A stretch of 64,000 nt of DNA from Rutpela maculata (GCA_936432065.2 OW386285.2:177487984-177551983); one strand, 5' to 3'; positions 11,600 through 26,290 are shown, counted from the stretch's first letter. Program-made: numbers and translations. The notes: generated by a model not told the origin, from the letters alone.

Positions 11600-11944
11600 A
11601 TGGACACGACTGCAAAAAGGCGCAAAAAAATCCGAAAATTACTGAATGACTGAAAATTTATTGATTTTATGTTCCCACTGCATTTACAGCCTTATTTTTT
11701 AACCTGTCTTAATGGTTTTCAAACCCGCGCAGAGCCTATTCTTCCTAGATTTGGTGCTGCCCAATAATTCTCAAAATTAACAAATGCTACAGAATTTTTT
11801 TAAACGGAGCGTAACCGAAAAGTGTAGTGTAAATTTCAGCATCGAGGAATTTTTAAAACTATTGCAGATAGATAGATAGATTCAATACTCAGCATGAAAT
11901 CTGCAGAAAAGAATGGAGAAATTTTTGGTGAAAGATTTACTTGC
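11600..11944 (+). repeat. Dispersed repeat, outer part of left inverted copy
   Basis: This stretch aligns in reverse complement with about 38650-39020, for example TTTCTGCAGATTTCAT-like and CCTAGATTTGGTGCTGCCC-like blocks, at clearly lower identity than the 1.85-kb arm beside it. It suggests that the arm is part of a larger repeat family. Confidence 0.6.
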
Positions 11945-12546
11945 ATTGCTTTATTGTTGTAAACGATATGATTATTTTTGTACAGGGCTCGTTGTTCCGG
12001 TTACCGTTTTGAGTTTATAAGTGCACGTGTCGCTTGCTCTGGCCGACCAGTCACTTGCACCACAATATACAGAACATCGACACAACGTTCTTATTATGTT
12101 TATTACTTATACGTAAATATTATCATTTGTCATCATGAAATAAAAACAGAAAAATTTAAAAAATAATTTACTTGTGAACAAAAATTATTACATTATAATT
12201 ATAAATTATAACTTAAACTATTCACCAGATATAGAAAACAATGTGCAACTAAATAATCTGAAATTTACTTCTTGCATGTGAAAAATAACAATATCGAAGT
12301 AATATATTTATGTTTTGCATACTTAATCTAAATTATCACCTAATAATATACTCACAATATCAACCTGTATACATTCCAACTCAGTATTGCTAACAACTAC
12401 AGTGCCCGGTACATTTTTACGTTCGAGAGGCACTAGGAGTGAAGAAAGTATTGTAATCCGAAAATTCTTATTCGAGTTTTTGTTAAATTATGATTCTATA
12501 CCACTTCCAGATACTAAAAAAGTGGTTTAGAAAAAATATCTGTATT

Positions 12547-12598
<52 letters not shown>

Positions 12599-13794
12599 AG
12601 GTGTAGGTGTACATGGTAAATTTCTTAAACCACACTTACAGGTATGAAACAACTCTGCGCGTAATTTATCTAAATTCTCTGTAAATGATGGCCGACCATA
12701 CAAAATTCTGACAAAACATCAAGCCGAATTTTTAAAAAGAATTAAATCATTGATGCTATATTGAAGGTAATTTAGTAATGTTGTAGTTGTTTATCCCCTG
12801 TATGCGTTAAACATTTTACAATGTTGGATTTTATTTTTTCTTTAATAGAACCTATCACAGCTAGTCAAAGCACGAATGCACAAAAATATATTACCCAAAT
12901 TCATTTGAGTACTTGTTTTCTCCATAGTTAATTTCCGCTTACCATGATGAATCATTATAAGAGGCCGTTCAACAAATTAATGCTTTCGCAGAAGTGGACT
13001 ATTTGTAAACCTGTTAGGATATTTTTAATATATCGTAAAATAAAATAAATGTTCTTAATTATAGACTATAAATTATATTTAATTTTGATACTCTTGTCTT
13101 ATACTATTAGCGAGCGTGCAAAGCTTATGGTTTATTTCGGTTTGAATTCTTTATAGATTATAGGAAAATTACCGAAAAAAAAGGTCAAGTCCTTTAATAA
13201 CGGCGGTCTAGCAAAAAAGCAAGATAATGGCCGCGTGGTAGTTTGAAATTAATAATTTCGTAATTTACGGATAATATACCTATAGTGCCACTAAGAGGGA
13301 ATGTTATTAAGTTATTGTTTACTTAGAGACATCCTCTTTAACAACCTGTATTTTTGAATAAAAAAAAACTTGCATAAGTGCGTAGATGTCGTAGTCGTTT
13401 GATGAAATACGTAATTTTGTGAAAAGCCTAGGCAGTACATGAACTGCCGGCATATCTTGCAAATTCTTGAGAGAAAGTAAGAGAGAAAAAGATCATTACA
13501 AAGAGTACTATGGAACAAAGCCGAATAAATGACCGTATACATCAGAAAATTATACGAGGTGCAAACAATGTTTAATTAATTTTGAAATTAGGTTAGGTTA
13601 ATATGTCATATTCGTAATTCGTAATTACGTATTAGCAATAAACCCGAAACGTACCAAATAAATCTGAACCTAACCTTAAAATTAGTTAAATCTCAATCTT
13701 TCTCTCTTTGTAATGATAACAAGTCTTTTTCACTCTTAATTTCCATAATAAACAAAACAAATAGCTCAACATGGCTTTCGGACAAATAAATCGA
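11945..13794 (+). repeat. Left arm of 1.85-kb inverted duplication
   Basis: The reverse complement is found at 33153-34993. The stretches I compared directly are nearly identical: only isolated substitutions (for example AATATACTC versus AATTTACTC near 12350) and a shorter dinucleotide run on the right. The arm carries a (GT)n tract and no coding sequence that I recognise. The copy ends abruptly at both sides, at an (AT)n array in the right copy. Confidence 0.9.
12549..12597 (+). repeat. (GT)n microsatellite
   Basis: About 24 GT units inside the left arm. The corresponding (CA)n in the right arm (34352-34389) is shorter, which accounts for most of the length difference between the arms. Confidence 0.95.
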
Positions 13795-15180
13795 CCGAAA
13801 CTGCAACTAACTTAACCTCAAACACACAACACAACACAATCTGCCGGGTGTTAGTCACTTCATGATCAGTCGACATCTAATTTGCGGCAGATCGTGTAGA
13901 ACGACTTTAAACGTCATGTGCCGAGACGACCACGGTGTTTCACGAAACGCCTAGGCAGATTGTGCAACCTCAAAAATTTACATGATATGCCGACAGTTCA
14001 TGTACTGCCTAGGCTTTTCACGAAATGACGTATTACATCAAAAGACTACGACATACACTTCTCCTATGATGTTAGGGTGAATCGGCACGAGGAGGTAAGC
14101 GCTTTACATTATTTCCCAGTGAGAAATATTATAAATTCGCATGTTTATTATGGTTGATAATAGAATGCTAAGACCGGTTATTATTTTCTTTTAGACGTAT
14201 TTTTGTTCTCGTTTACATTGGGCTATTACATTGAGTAATATTTTGGACAGTGAAATGTTGGTAAAAACAGTTTGGTGTAGTCAGCTCGCAGTCGCAGGTC
14301 ATAGCAAAGTTTCTGCTACGAAACTTGTCTGAGGGAACCCTAAAACCGCTTCAATAAACGTACAATACACCGGGAGGCAATTTTCCGAAGTATTCTGGAA
14401 ATTTGCCCGAAAAGTACAAGATAAGTATACCATAAAATCATTTGTTCATGAGGTGATTATAAAAGCAGTAATTGACGTTTGGTTTAACATCTGAGGGAAA
14501 TTATAGTTTATAGTTTAGTTGTGACAAAGTAATTTGTTTGTCGTTTTATAGTATTTGTACTTTTATGTCGATTTCCATATTTAAGTTTATAACAGGGTAT
14601 TTGGACGATATAGCTACTTTTCTCTTGCTGTGTCCAAAGACTCCGGCTCTTGCAAGATTGAAGTGGACGTTCTAGTGAAATATCTGTACACCATTGTTTA
14701 TGTTGATCGAGTATATATTAGCAGTATATTTATTTATATGCAAGTTTTAGGTTCATGTTCTTTATGTTTACTATCATTATAAATGCAGAACTCGGACTTA
14801 TATTTAGTGATTTTTGTCTAAGTTATTATAAATTCTGTTAGTGTAATATTAATATTTAAATCACTTGACACCCCTTAGTAATCACTGTTTCTTTTAGTTC
14901 ATTAAGATGTTCGATCCACGACCCTCATTACGAGCAAGAACATTACTTGCCGAACTTAAACCCCAAAACAAAATATTTGCGTTAAGTGAAATTTATTTTT
15001 TATCAGAACGTTAGATTAATAATAAGTTGATATTGTGAGAGTAAATTATTAAGGTTATTAGGTGATGATGTAAATATATAATATTTTTCATGCACAAAAA
15101 GCAAATTTAAGTTTATTTAGTTGCACGTTGTTTTCTGTATTTCATGAATATTTTTTAAGTCATAATTTTTAATAACTAGC
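13795..15180. other. Non-coding with repeat fragments
   Basis: No gene. The stretch 13975-14062 is an inverted, diverged copy of 13378-13460 (shared TTCATGTACTGCCTAGGCTTTTCAC). The stretch 15025-15170 is a diverged copy of part of the right arm (about 34570-34740), with TTTAGTTGCACGTTGTTTTCT shared. The end at about 15170 runs into a CTAGCTGATGCCCGTGACTTCGTTCGCG-type sequence (15177-15205) that I recall as common in insect repeats. Confidence 0.55.
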
Positions 15181-15208
15181 TGATGCCCGTGACTTCGTTC
15201 GCGTGGAA

Positions 15209-16429
<1,221 letters not shown>

Positions 16430-16873
16430 TACAGGGTGTCAGAAAATATCGGTAACAAACTTCTGGTACAAATTATATCCGAAAAAATTTGAAAAAAGTG
16501 CCGCAATGCACGCAAATGCTTCCTAATTGAGCTACAGCACTAATTAAAAATATTAAAAAAGGTCATCTTTCATTTTAATCGAAAAACTAACCGCTTGTGA
16601 GAAAAATCGTGTAAATGAGAAAACACGATGTGGTTCAAGTTTTCACGTAACAATTAAATCAAGTAGAGTAACAATAAGCTCATTGTTAATTAATTTTCAT
16701 TGCCATTATTTAATTTAAAAAAAAATGAAAATAGCAGAATACCAGTTTTTGCCTTCAATCTTCAAAGGGCTTTGAGTCCATAAGGAAGCATTAGCTGACA
16801 TATTTATATAAATTTTCTTTCATATTTTTGCATATAGAATCGGCACCAGACCGGTATTACCGGGCACCCTGTA
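16430..16873. mobile_element. MITE with TACAGGGTG ends
   Basis: TACAGGGTGTC at 16430-16440 is mirrored by GGCACCCTGTA ending at 16873, with TA at both outer edges as in Tc1/mariner-type insertions. It is 444 bp with no ORF. The inverted repeat is short and imperfect beyond 10 bp. Confidence 0.6.
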
Positions 16874-17633
16874 TAGCCGAACAACGAGACCACTGAATTC
16901 GACACATGCTATGTAACTCTCAAACACACAAAAACAGACAGTTAACTCTTATTAACACACACACATACACACACACACACCCACACACACCGCATTACAT
17001 ATTTTTGAGGTCGTGCTTTGATTGGGAATTGGCAAATTTTCGCATTTTTTATGTTGAAACTCCTCTATATCTTTCATTAATAATAGTAAAAACTTGATAT
17101 TTTAGTATTACTATTTAATATTATTTTAGGATTACCTTCCTTTTTCCCATGGTGTATGCAAAAAGTATATTTGTCTTGAAAATATGACTGAATAACAAAT
17201 TAATATTAATGGAAGCGATTACTTTGTGTAGTTTACAGCGGAAAATGTGATCGAATTAACTTTTTTATTTTTCAAAATAACTGCATACTGTAACCGAGTA
17301 TCTATAATGGAATGAGTAAATATTTTATTTGTAGTGTTTTTATATATACTGTATATAAAATTCGTGTTTTTTCGCAGTTTTTAAACATCTCTAGTTACAT
17401 AGAATAATAAACTAAAATAAATAAAAACTAGAATGTCCGTTATGAAATTACGAAGAAAACTCGATGAGCCCGAACTTTTTGTCAATATGTTAAGTTGCAA
17501 AAAATTTAAACAAGATAATTCTTTAACAATTGATTATAACTTACGTAATAATGCATATATTTTTACTCTCTCCTACTCCAATATATTTCTAACCTAAATA
17601 AATCATCCTGTCAAAATTTAAGTCCAAAAAATA
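16874..17633. other. Non-coding with CA-rich tract
   Basis: A CA-rich imperfect microsatellite lies at about 16957-16990. Otherwise I see nothing in this stretch. Confidence 0.5.
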
Positions 17634-19937
17634 ACACCGGCACACACAAAAAAATTCGAGTGCGAGAAGGCAGGCCCTATGTAATATGTATTCCCATGAA
17701 TTTTAACCTGCTGAACACGAATTCGATGTCCGTTTTGTCCGATTGGCTCTTGTATTTTCCTAACCTCAAAAAAAACTTAAAAATGCCCGAAAAACCTCAA
17801 ACAAGTAAATAAAAGGCTTAAATGAGCTGACCACCATTTCCGTGCATATTATGGGGCACTGAGAGCGAATCTGAGGTCAGAGTTGGCCGATCAGTTAGAA
17901 ATTTTAACATAATCTCAAAAAAACACCTAAAAAATGCCCGAAAAAAAATTCCAAACAAGTGAATAAAAAGCTTACATGAACTGATCACTATATCTATACG
18001 TAATTTGGGGCACTGAAACCGAATCGGTCAGAATTTATGCGCGACGATCGAATATCTTGTAAAATCCTTATTTAGGATGAAAACGTATCCAAAAATGACT
18101 GAATCATAGCCCGAAATTGACTTTGCTCTACATAATATCTGAACATATAATTTCCGACGTATTTGCAACGTGCTGAATACAATACAGAAGTCAGAATTAA
18201 AGCGCAATCTGCAAACTTCATAGAGAAATATCACTTCAGCATAAACTCTCATCAACCCTAGTGAGCGGAGATGGGTAACTTTTAAATTTTCAAGTATCCT
18301 AAGGAAAATATTACTGAACAATGAAATTTTTCAAAGTTTGCTCTATTGAGAGAGGAATATCGTTTGGACTTAACATTTACCTACACCCTCCCTTGATGAT
18401 TTTTTACTTTTTTTTTCTTAGAGCTCTTCTAAACATATGTATAGTTTTCTTTATTCTGTTTGTCATATGCCATTTGTTTCTTTTTCTATTCTTGCGACTA
18501 GGACACCTCCACGTGATGACGGCGGGCAAAGATTTATTTCGACTAAGTTCCTAGGTAAAAAAATGCCTTCATGGCAGAAGTAGAGACACAGTTTACGATG
18601 CAGGGGAGGGAAACCCCAGTATCGGCGGCAGGTCAGGTTGAGAAAGCGGGACTGCGGGCGTCATCATGCAACCGCAGCTCTAGTGAAGTAAGAAACTTGC
18701 CTTCCTATGAGTATAGGGCTACAAAAAATTTTGCACAACTGTGTAAATAATGTGAATTCCTTCTGTTTTGTTTGTAGTAAAATCGAGGGTCCGAAAAATC
18801 GAAAAAGAATCAGCGATAAAATAAAAAATATTTATCTAAAATCTATATATGATAGGTTTAAGTATATTCATCAAGTGTTCTTTTCCTTGTGTAAAATATT
18901 TTCCAAAGTCTTTTTCTCTTTTTCTGTATGAGCTAGACGAACATCACTTGATACTAAATTGTCTTTTTTCATAATCGCCGCAAAATATTCTTCCCTACCA
19001 TTAGATAGACCAAGATTTCTAACAACATTATTAAGTTTATCATTTCACCAAATATTGGGAGTTTTAATTCTTATCGAACACTCATATTCACTGTCATCTT
19101 CTTGACTTTCGGAACAATCAGTTTCCTTTTTTAGCATTAATTCCGGAAACATTTGTATTGCTAAAAAATAACACTCTTCACGGATTCCAGGCTCCTTCGA
19201 TATCATTGGATTTTTATTTTTTACTTTTTAACGTTCTTTCCATTTGTCCAACATCTTATAACATATGATGCAAGGTATCATGGATAACCTTTATCCATAC
19301 TATAACATTTTAGATAAATATTTTTTATTTTATCGTCGAATTTACTAAAAACAAGGCAAGAATTTTACACAAAGAACTTTAAACCGAGAACTCTAGATGT
19401 AACATATTCTGAGACAGGAACTTTACACAAAGAACTCTGAACCAAGAACTCTAAATCTTAATAGTTCTTGCCTTAGGAACTTAACAGTCTTGTCTTAATT
19501 TATAATAGGTTTAAGTTTTTGGTTTAAAGTTCTTGTCTCAGGTTATGTTGGGTTAACAATTCTTAGTTTAAAGTTCTTGGTTTAAAGCTCTTAGCTCTTG
19601 CCTTAGGTTATGTTAGTTTTAAAGTTCTTGGTTTAAGCTTTTAATTTATTTGTTTTGGATTTTTAGGCATTTTTTGAGGTTATGTTAAAATTCCCAACTG
19701 ATCTGCTAATTCCGACCTCATATTCAGTTTCAGCGCCCCAAATTACGTATAGATATAGTGATGCTCATTTAAGCTTTTTATTTACTCGTTTTGGGCATTT
19801 TTAAGGTGTTTTTTGAGGTCAGCAAAAATGCAAGAGCCAATCGGGCAAAATGGACATCAGATTCGTATTCAGCGGGTCAAAATGCGTGGGAATACATAGG
19901 CCTTCTCGCATTCGACTTTTTTTGTGTGTGCCTGTGT
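17634..19937. mobile_element. TIR element with ~300-bp inverted repeats and subterminal repeats
   Basis: The left end GGCACACACAAAAAAATTCGAG is mirrored at the right end, and matching continues through TGCGAGAAGG, a ...CGATTGGCTCTTG block and CTCAAAAAA tracts. The left subterminal region has units with a GGGGCACTGA...CGAATC...GGTCAGA core, and a reversed unit lies at about 19690-19740. Part of 19360-19640 is built of alternating AAGAACTTT-like and AAAGTTCTT-like words that could fold back. It contains a minus-strand coding remnant. No superfamily can be assigned from the ends. Confidence 0.65.
18978..19205 (-). pseudogene. Fragment of repeat-encoded ORF, unknown family
   Basis: The minus strand reads REECYFLAIQMFPELM, then an acidic serine-rich spacer (SESQEDDSEYE), then CSIRIKTPNIW, a stop, and NDKLNNVVRNLGLSNGREEY. 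The block I-K-T-P-N-x-W followed by R-N-L-G-L-S resembles the start of uncharacterised transposon-associated proteins I recall in arthropod assemblies (RTPKYW...RDLGLSK). It is truncated and carries a stop, so it is a relic. No function is assigned. Confidence 0.4.
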
Positions 19938-19987
19938 AATAAACAAAAGAATAATAAAGTAGTAAATTAAATCGTCAATTGTTCAAG

Positions 19988-20791
19988 TAGTCCATGTAAA
20001 ACGCGGGGTTTGACGCTCGGAATGCCCCCATCATCGGGACTACTTTTATTTCATGTTTTTTGGGTCTCTGATCACGAAAATCAGTCCCGCGGCTCTAAAA
20101 ATAATGCACTATTTTTAGAGCCCTTCAGGGGTGAAAACTGGAAAAATGATTGAATTCTTTTTATTCACTTTTTGATTTAAATTTAGGTGAATGGGGATTG
20201 TATAATGAAGAAAATTTTTTCCAACCCATCAGGGGTGAAAACTACCCCTGTATCGCCTTTAAATTGAACTAACGCTTAGACATTAAGTAGATATGTATAC
20301 TTTTCAGTTTGCTTGTAATTTCTGATAAACCGTCGAAAAAAATATCACAAAACTTTTTCACCCCTAAGCGTTAGTTCAATTCAAAGGCGATACAGGGGTA
20401 GTTTTCACGCCTGACGGGTTGGAAAAAAATTTTCTTCATTATAAAATCCCCATTCATCTAAATTTAAATCAAAAAGTGAATAAAAAAAAATTCAATCATT
20501 TTTCCATTTTACGTTAATTTAGGGGAAGTTTCACCCCCTCTATAAAATTTGTCCTTAATTTAGATGAACATACTGAACTGGCAAAATATCATTACAATTT
20601 GCACATTCATAACATTATTTTACAGTATTATTCCCAAAAGGGGTGGTTTTTGGCATTTTTAGAGGTGACGCACTATTTTTGGAGCCGCGGGACCCCGATT
20701 TTCGTGATCAGCGACCCAAAAAACATGAGGTAAAAGTAGTCCCGATGAGCGGGACATTCCGAGCGTCAAACTCCGCGTTTTACATAGACTA
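19988..20791. repeat. ~800-bp foldback element
   Basis: TAGTCCATGTAAAACGCGG at the left is mirrored at 20773-20791 with one mismatch. The arms match through TTTGACGCTCGGAATG, CATGTTTTTTGGGTC, GATCACGAAAATC and, nearer the centre, AAGCGTTAGTTCAATT and GCGATACAGGGGTAG. The arms are about 300-350 bp around a short centre near 20310. There is no ORF. This is a MITE or foldback transposon of unknown family. Confidence 0.85.
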
Positions 20792-23700
20792 AAGTGGACG
20801 AGTCGTAGAAAAACAACATATAGATTTTTTTCATGTAATTTTCAGTGGTATTGAAAAAACTGTATTTTAAACAAATGCATATTTTCGCGCAAACAAAATC
20901 TTTTATCTCTGTTCCCAATGGGCATAGAAAAAAAAACAGATTTTTTAAATTGTTTCTTTTTTGTATATTTTTGATGCATAATAATAAATTTAATTTTCGA
21001 ATACAATTTTGATTTGTTCAAAAAAGATAATTTAAAGAAAAGCAAGAAATGACTTTAAATATTTCAAAAAACAATGTAGGTTATTAAACCTAATAAAAAG
21101 TACATGAAAAAACCTTTATTGTAAAAAAAAAGATGTACGACTTGATGCATTTACAATCGACTATTCAATTTTCGACAGCTATTTTTTTTAGGCGTTCGCC
21201 TTAATATTATGCCATGATGATTTGCTCAACTAGAAGCGTTATTTCCTAAAATTTCGTTGAAATGTATGTATTATTACTTAAGTCACCGTCAATTGTTTAA
21301 AGGCTATCGATTTTAATTGTCTTAATTTTTTCGACAAATCGACGAGAAGGGTTCGGCACATCTGGTTTTCACCGCAATTTCATAATAAACACTCTCGTTT
21401 GTTGTTTATTGTGATATGACCTATACAACCAGAGGTAGCTAAGAAAAAAGACGAAATACTCTACTTTAAACATTGTTTTGTTTACTCAAATACCGTCCGG
21501 AACTTAGATTGAATCAAAAACTTTTTGTTGCACCAAATAAAATCCATAGGTTTTTATGTAGATAAAAGGCGCTTAAATAAAATTAGGTTGTATAGCATCG
21601 TTATCGACCTTAATTTAACCTTTTATTACACTGTAATAATTAACTAAGTTTTTAAAGTTATTTGAATGTATTTTAATTTGTATGCATAATTTCACATTCG
21701 TATAATAGTCTCTTTTTTGTATTGTTTTGAGGAAATGCTTGCCCTGTATGACTGATATGCTCTAATTTCTTACAAATGTTCGAAATTTGAAATAAAAATT
21801 TTCAGTCTAACTACAGTCATCATGTTTAATATGTATTAGCATTCGGTAGCACACGAATGCAACTTTCATTATTAAAAACACCTCAATAGCATTTTGAAGT
21901 TAAATTGATAGATCCTTCAATCTACGTAAAAGTACTTTCGAACCTTATAGACACACTATATTATATAGTTTTGATATCCTATATATCTTGATATTTTTGT
22001 ATAGTAATATTTTGCTCTACAATTATAATAAACACAGTTTATGTAAAACCGGATCATTTGTACGCCTCTGGCTATCGCCCTGTATGGCGGATATGGCCCA
22101 ATTTCAACAGGGAGTATTTTACCACACTATTTTACATACGCGCCAAAGAAATAATTATTTTAAGTCTAATAGAAGATATGTGTTTACAAGAAACGATCTA
22201 CACACACATACATTCGATATGAAACGGATTTCTGTACGATTTTTTTTTTCTACTATGATTATTATAATTTCTTTTTGGTTAAAATATACCTATCTGATTA
22301 AATCAAATAGGTATAATAATAAATGTGAATAGGTATTTAATAGCAAAATTCATTTCATAAACGAGTTCATAAGATGAGAATTTTAGGGCCAATAAAGCCA
22401 TAAATTCATTTTCTACGCCATGCTTTAAGCTGTTCAATTGTCAACAGAAAAGGTTAGCAAAGATAATATTTTACAATTACAACAGTATCCAAGTAGAGGG
22501 ATGCTCTTAAAAATAAAGTTAACCATGAACATGTGTTGCTAGTAAAATCTACCAGAAATTCAAATATTTCTCTCTCGATCCTAGTAATTGCATCTCAAAA
22601 ATAAAAATACCAAATTGTTCCCAATAAAATTTGAAATAAATAAAACTTCTAAATAAACTTTCTAATAATTTGTTAATTTACAAAAAATATATATTTTTTA
22701 AAATTTACTTTTTTGAATAATATAAAGAATATGATGTAATAATAATACACAAATCATTAATAGGAGTATTCCCTTTTATCGAGCTAAACATTGATGTCTA
22801 ATTTTAATGCAAAATATTTATTTAAACAGCTGAAAATAAAAAAGACTTCGAAATTTGTTGACTAATGTTTAAATGCACCGACTCATAGAAACGCATTTTT
22901 TTAAATATAAGTTGTTTTAATGTATTTTGCAGCACAATTAAGAACATGTTTTTTTTTAATTTAAACATTTTTTTTGGAATTTGCTTATAATTTTCACAGT
23001 TGTAATTATAAACAAATTTTAATAAGTCTGGATTTTTATGAAATCAAAAACAGTCAAGAATTATGAATGTAGATGAATAAACCAACATCTGAAAATTTGG
23101 GATTGATTTACTTGAATTTGGGCCCGAGATACGTTAATTTTTGTGTTTTGGTGTCTTATAAATAAAAAAATTCATATTTCTTCTTCTCTAAAGTTAGTTC
23201 TCAATGTTTTGGTCTCCCTTTCTAAAATTCTAAACTAATTCCAAAAAAATCGTTTAAATGAAGATGAAAAGAGTTTTTCTTATTACCATCATCAAATATT
23301 TGTAAAATTGTATATATAAAAAAAATAATTGCCTTCTTACAAGTCTACGCACTTAAATAAAAAATGACTGATATTTCAAAATTTTTTTAGATCTTTAGTC
23401 GTTTAAATAAATATTTTGCGCTATTTGGTAAGAAGGTGTAGTTCACCTGCAAATTTTTTTATTTCTTTTATAATTACAATTCACATTTTTTAAAATGTCT
23501 CCCCGTAAATTTTAGCAGTTTTGGATAAGGAACAGAAAAATAAAATATTTCTAAGAAACCGATTAGATACCTTTCGATTTATACACAATATTTAAAATAC
23601 TAGCATCCCAAAAACAACTCAATCTTGGTTTCGACACCTTAAAAAAATGGTCAAGCTTCTCAAGTAAATCTGGAATTAAAAAGTATGTAATGTTTGGTTG

Positions 23701-25310
23701 ATCCATTTAAAAACCAAAAAAGTCGTACTACATATATCTTTCCTCTGCATTTTCAGTAGTAATTAAGTAAAATCAAGCTAGAAAAAAATAAAAAATACAG
23801 ACGGATATAGATCACATATTTATGAACATGTCCTAACAAAATCGTTATCGTTAAAGCCACGGTTTTCCCGGACAAAATAGTCAAGTGTAACGTTATAACT
23901 CGGAGCGATATCCATGCGTGCACGCGCTTGAATACGCATGACTGTGACATCGACGCACTGAATTACATGTCACTAAATCAGAATTTGTTCAATCTATATG
24001 AGTGTTGGCTCATTTAAAAGATGAAAATTGTAGCTTTCTGATGTTTTTTTGTTTCAAACAATACAAGCAAAGGATGGATGGGACAAATATACTTATATAT
24101 ATTCTCACGCCCAAACTTGCAATAAACAATATAGAAAAAAATAGAAGCCCTTCAAAAAAATTCTTTCTTCATTGAGAACTGTTAAAAAGTATGTACAATC
24201 CATGATTATTATGGTTTATTAAGTTGTAGTAACGAGGATTAAAAAAAGTACTCTCAAATAATTTTAATTTCCTTGCTTGATGATTTTTTTGATAAATATG
24301 TATATATTAGAGGCTGTAACTTGTCAAGAAATTGACCCATTGAAAAAAGTAAAATATCGCTATTTCGGAAAAAAATGTATACTTTTCGAATGTTTAAACA
24401 CAAAATCGTTTATTTGTATGCATTTTTTCGAAAATATGATCAATCAGATCATGATAACAAATTGCGATTTTCACGATCTTATCCTTATAACTATGAAAAT
24501 ATCTTTGATTGTTTAGAATATAAATTCTGGAACTTTTCCAATACATTAACAAATGTATAAGGAATCCATTGGATATAGCTGAAATGTGGATAAGTGTACC
24601 TATAATAAATACAATACAGTAAAGGCACGTGAAAATTCTTGCAAGTGATTCAGCGGCTATGTGTGGTGTCTGTATATGCGTCCATAATTATATATTTTCA
24701 CTCTATACTCACTATTTATCCTCCCATTCAATAATAAAAATGTCTAAAACGTGTAATCAGAAAGAGAAAAAAAGCTTTATTTTACTCGATAGAACAGCTA
24801 AGAATTTTTAGAAGTTCCATAGTGTACATTTAACCGTGCACTGGCCGCGCAGAGTGACAAAATTATTTCACTATTTTTTTTCAGGAATACCGTGGCTTTA
24901 GCGATAAATTTTATTAGGACATTTTTTGTTCAGAAACACGTGGTCTATCCACCTGTATTTTTTCCTACCCTGACTTAATTTCAAAATTTTGAAAAAATGG
25001 ATAAAAATTTTTTTTTCACTTTTTTTTTGTTCTGCATCCGAGCGAAATGTAAACTTTTCAGGATATTATTCTATACACTTTCACGAACTCATTAAAAAAA
25101 AAATTATTCAGTTTGCAAATTTTTGTGGGTTTCACTATAAAATGTTCTGTGTCGTCTGAGCTAAAGGTTACTCTGAATAATCTGTCTGCTTCCTAATAAA
25201 TCATTGCAACACATAATTTTTATTACTCTTTTAATATCAATGTTACTATATCCACCCAAATAGTTAAAATCTGATAATATATGGTATAACTAATATTAGT
25301 CCAATCAATA
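20792..25310. other. 4.5 kb non-coding, nothing recognised
   Basis: Highly AT-rich. The open frames are short, have biased composition and resemble nothing I know. I found no inverted ends, LTRs or structural RNA here. Confidence 0.55.
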
Positions 25311-25553
25311 GGTACATCCTGAGTATTCTATCAAGTGGTGGGGGTGGCGGGGGTGTGAGTTAGCTGCTATATCTCTTCAAAGTTCAACGTATATATCTCG
25401 CGAACCGTTGCTGCTATGACAAAAATGGTAAGAACTCACTACAAATTGATTTACATGCTTATTTTCGTAGAACTAACCGTTTAAGCTCAAATATTGCGGC
25501 TAACGCACACCCCCGCCGCCCCTGCCAACTTTTCAAAATACTCAGGAGGTACC
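25311..25553. mobile_element. Short MITE with GGTAC[AC]TCCTGAGTATT ends
   Basis: The left GGTACATCCTGAGTATT and right AATACTCAGGAGGTACC are inverted repeats with one mismatch, followed inward by mirrored G-rich blocks (GGCGGGGGTGTG). The 243-bp unit lacks an ORF and has no clear target duplication. Confidence 0.7.
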
Positions 25554-25829
25554 CTCGAACAATTAAAGAAAATAAAATAACGTACCTAACACTGTTGTTT
25601 CAAGAAAAAAGTATCTATGATTGGACTCTATAACAAGATGGGGGGGTAAAAGTGGGATATGCAGAAAAAGGATTAATGTAACCGTAACGTATCTATTAAT
25701 TCTTTGTTTATACATTCATTATATCCTTTGCACTAAAAAATACGCTATCAATATCGATTATCTTGTTCAGGTCGTAAATAACGCATAGCAACTATTATGA
25801 AAATGAAGGATCATATGGGGTGGCATCGT

Positions 25830-26290
25830 ACGCTTTGCCCAGGGAAAGACATTTAAAGATTTAATTAATATTGTTACATATCTAATATGCAAAAAGGACG
25901 AGTCATTAGATAACTTTAAAAATATAGTGGAGGAATTAAAACTTTTGCGAAAAATGAATGAAATTGGGAAGTTTAGTTGGTAGTCTTGCTCTCAAAGAGC
26001 TGAATAGAAACAAATCGATAAACCATTCAAAAGAACTACTTTCGTTTACCGAAGACGTTATGACACTAAGAACATTTTGTATAGAAAAAGCTGTAAATAC
26101 TGTAGAAATTTTAAAAAAGAAACAAATATATTGCAATAAAGAATTCTTGTTAAGGTAACATTAATGTTACTTCTCCTGCATAACAGGAAGAGAGTTGGAG
26201 ATATTCAGTTTATTGAATTGACTAATGTCACTAAACAGGACAAAACAGACCAAGCAGGTGAAGTTTTCGAAGCGCTAAGTCCAACCCAAA
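25830..26290 (+). pseudogene. Possible tyrosine-recombinase-like transposon protein fragment
   Basis: Adjacent frames give DESLDNFKNIVEELKLLRKM, then GSLALKELNRNKSINHSKEL and LRTFCIEKAV (to about 26155), then LLLHNRKRVGDIQFIELTN and GEVFEALSPT (26164 onward). LLHNRKRVGDxQ followed by a glutamate-rich FEALS block resembles the middle of insect repeat-encoded proteins I associate with Crypton-like tyrosine recombinases. The catalytic C-terminal part is absent, the frame breaks at least once, and no start is visible. It is a relic at best, and the assignment is from memory only. Confidence 0.35.

Noticed and set aside
13312..13542. 77-residue-scale ORF found identically at 13312 and 33405
   Set aside because: It appears twice because it lies in the inverted duplication; composition is not protein-like and the third copy does not keep it.
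17634..19937. Polinton/Maverick interpretation for the large TIR element
   Set aside because: Only 2.3 kb, with none of the expected polymerase, integrase or capsid genes.
20792..25310. Several 60-115-codon ORFs in the AT-rich middle
   Set aside because: Length expected by chance in AT-rich DNA; biased composition and no motifs.
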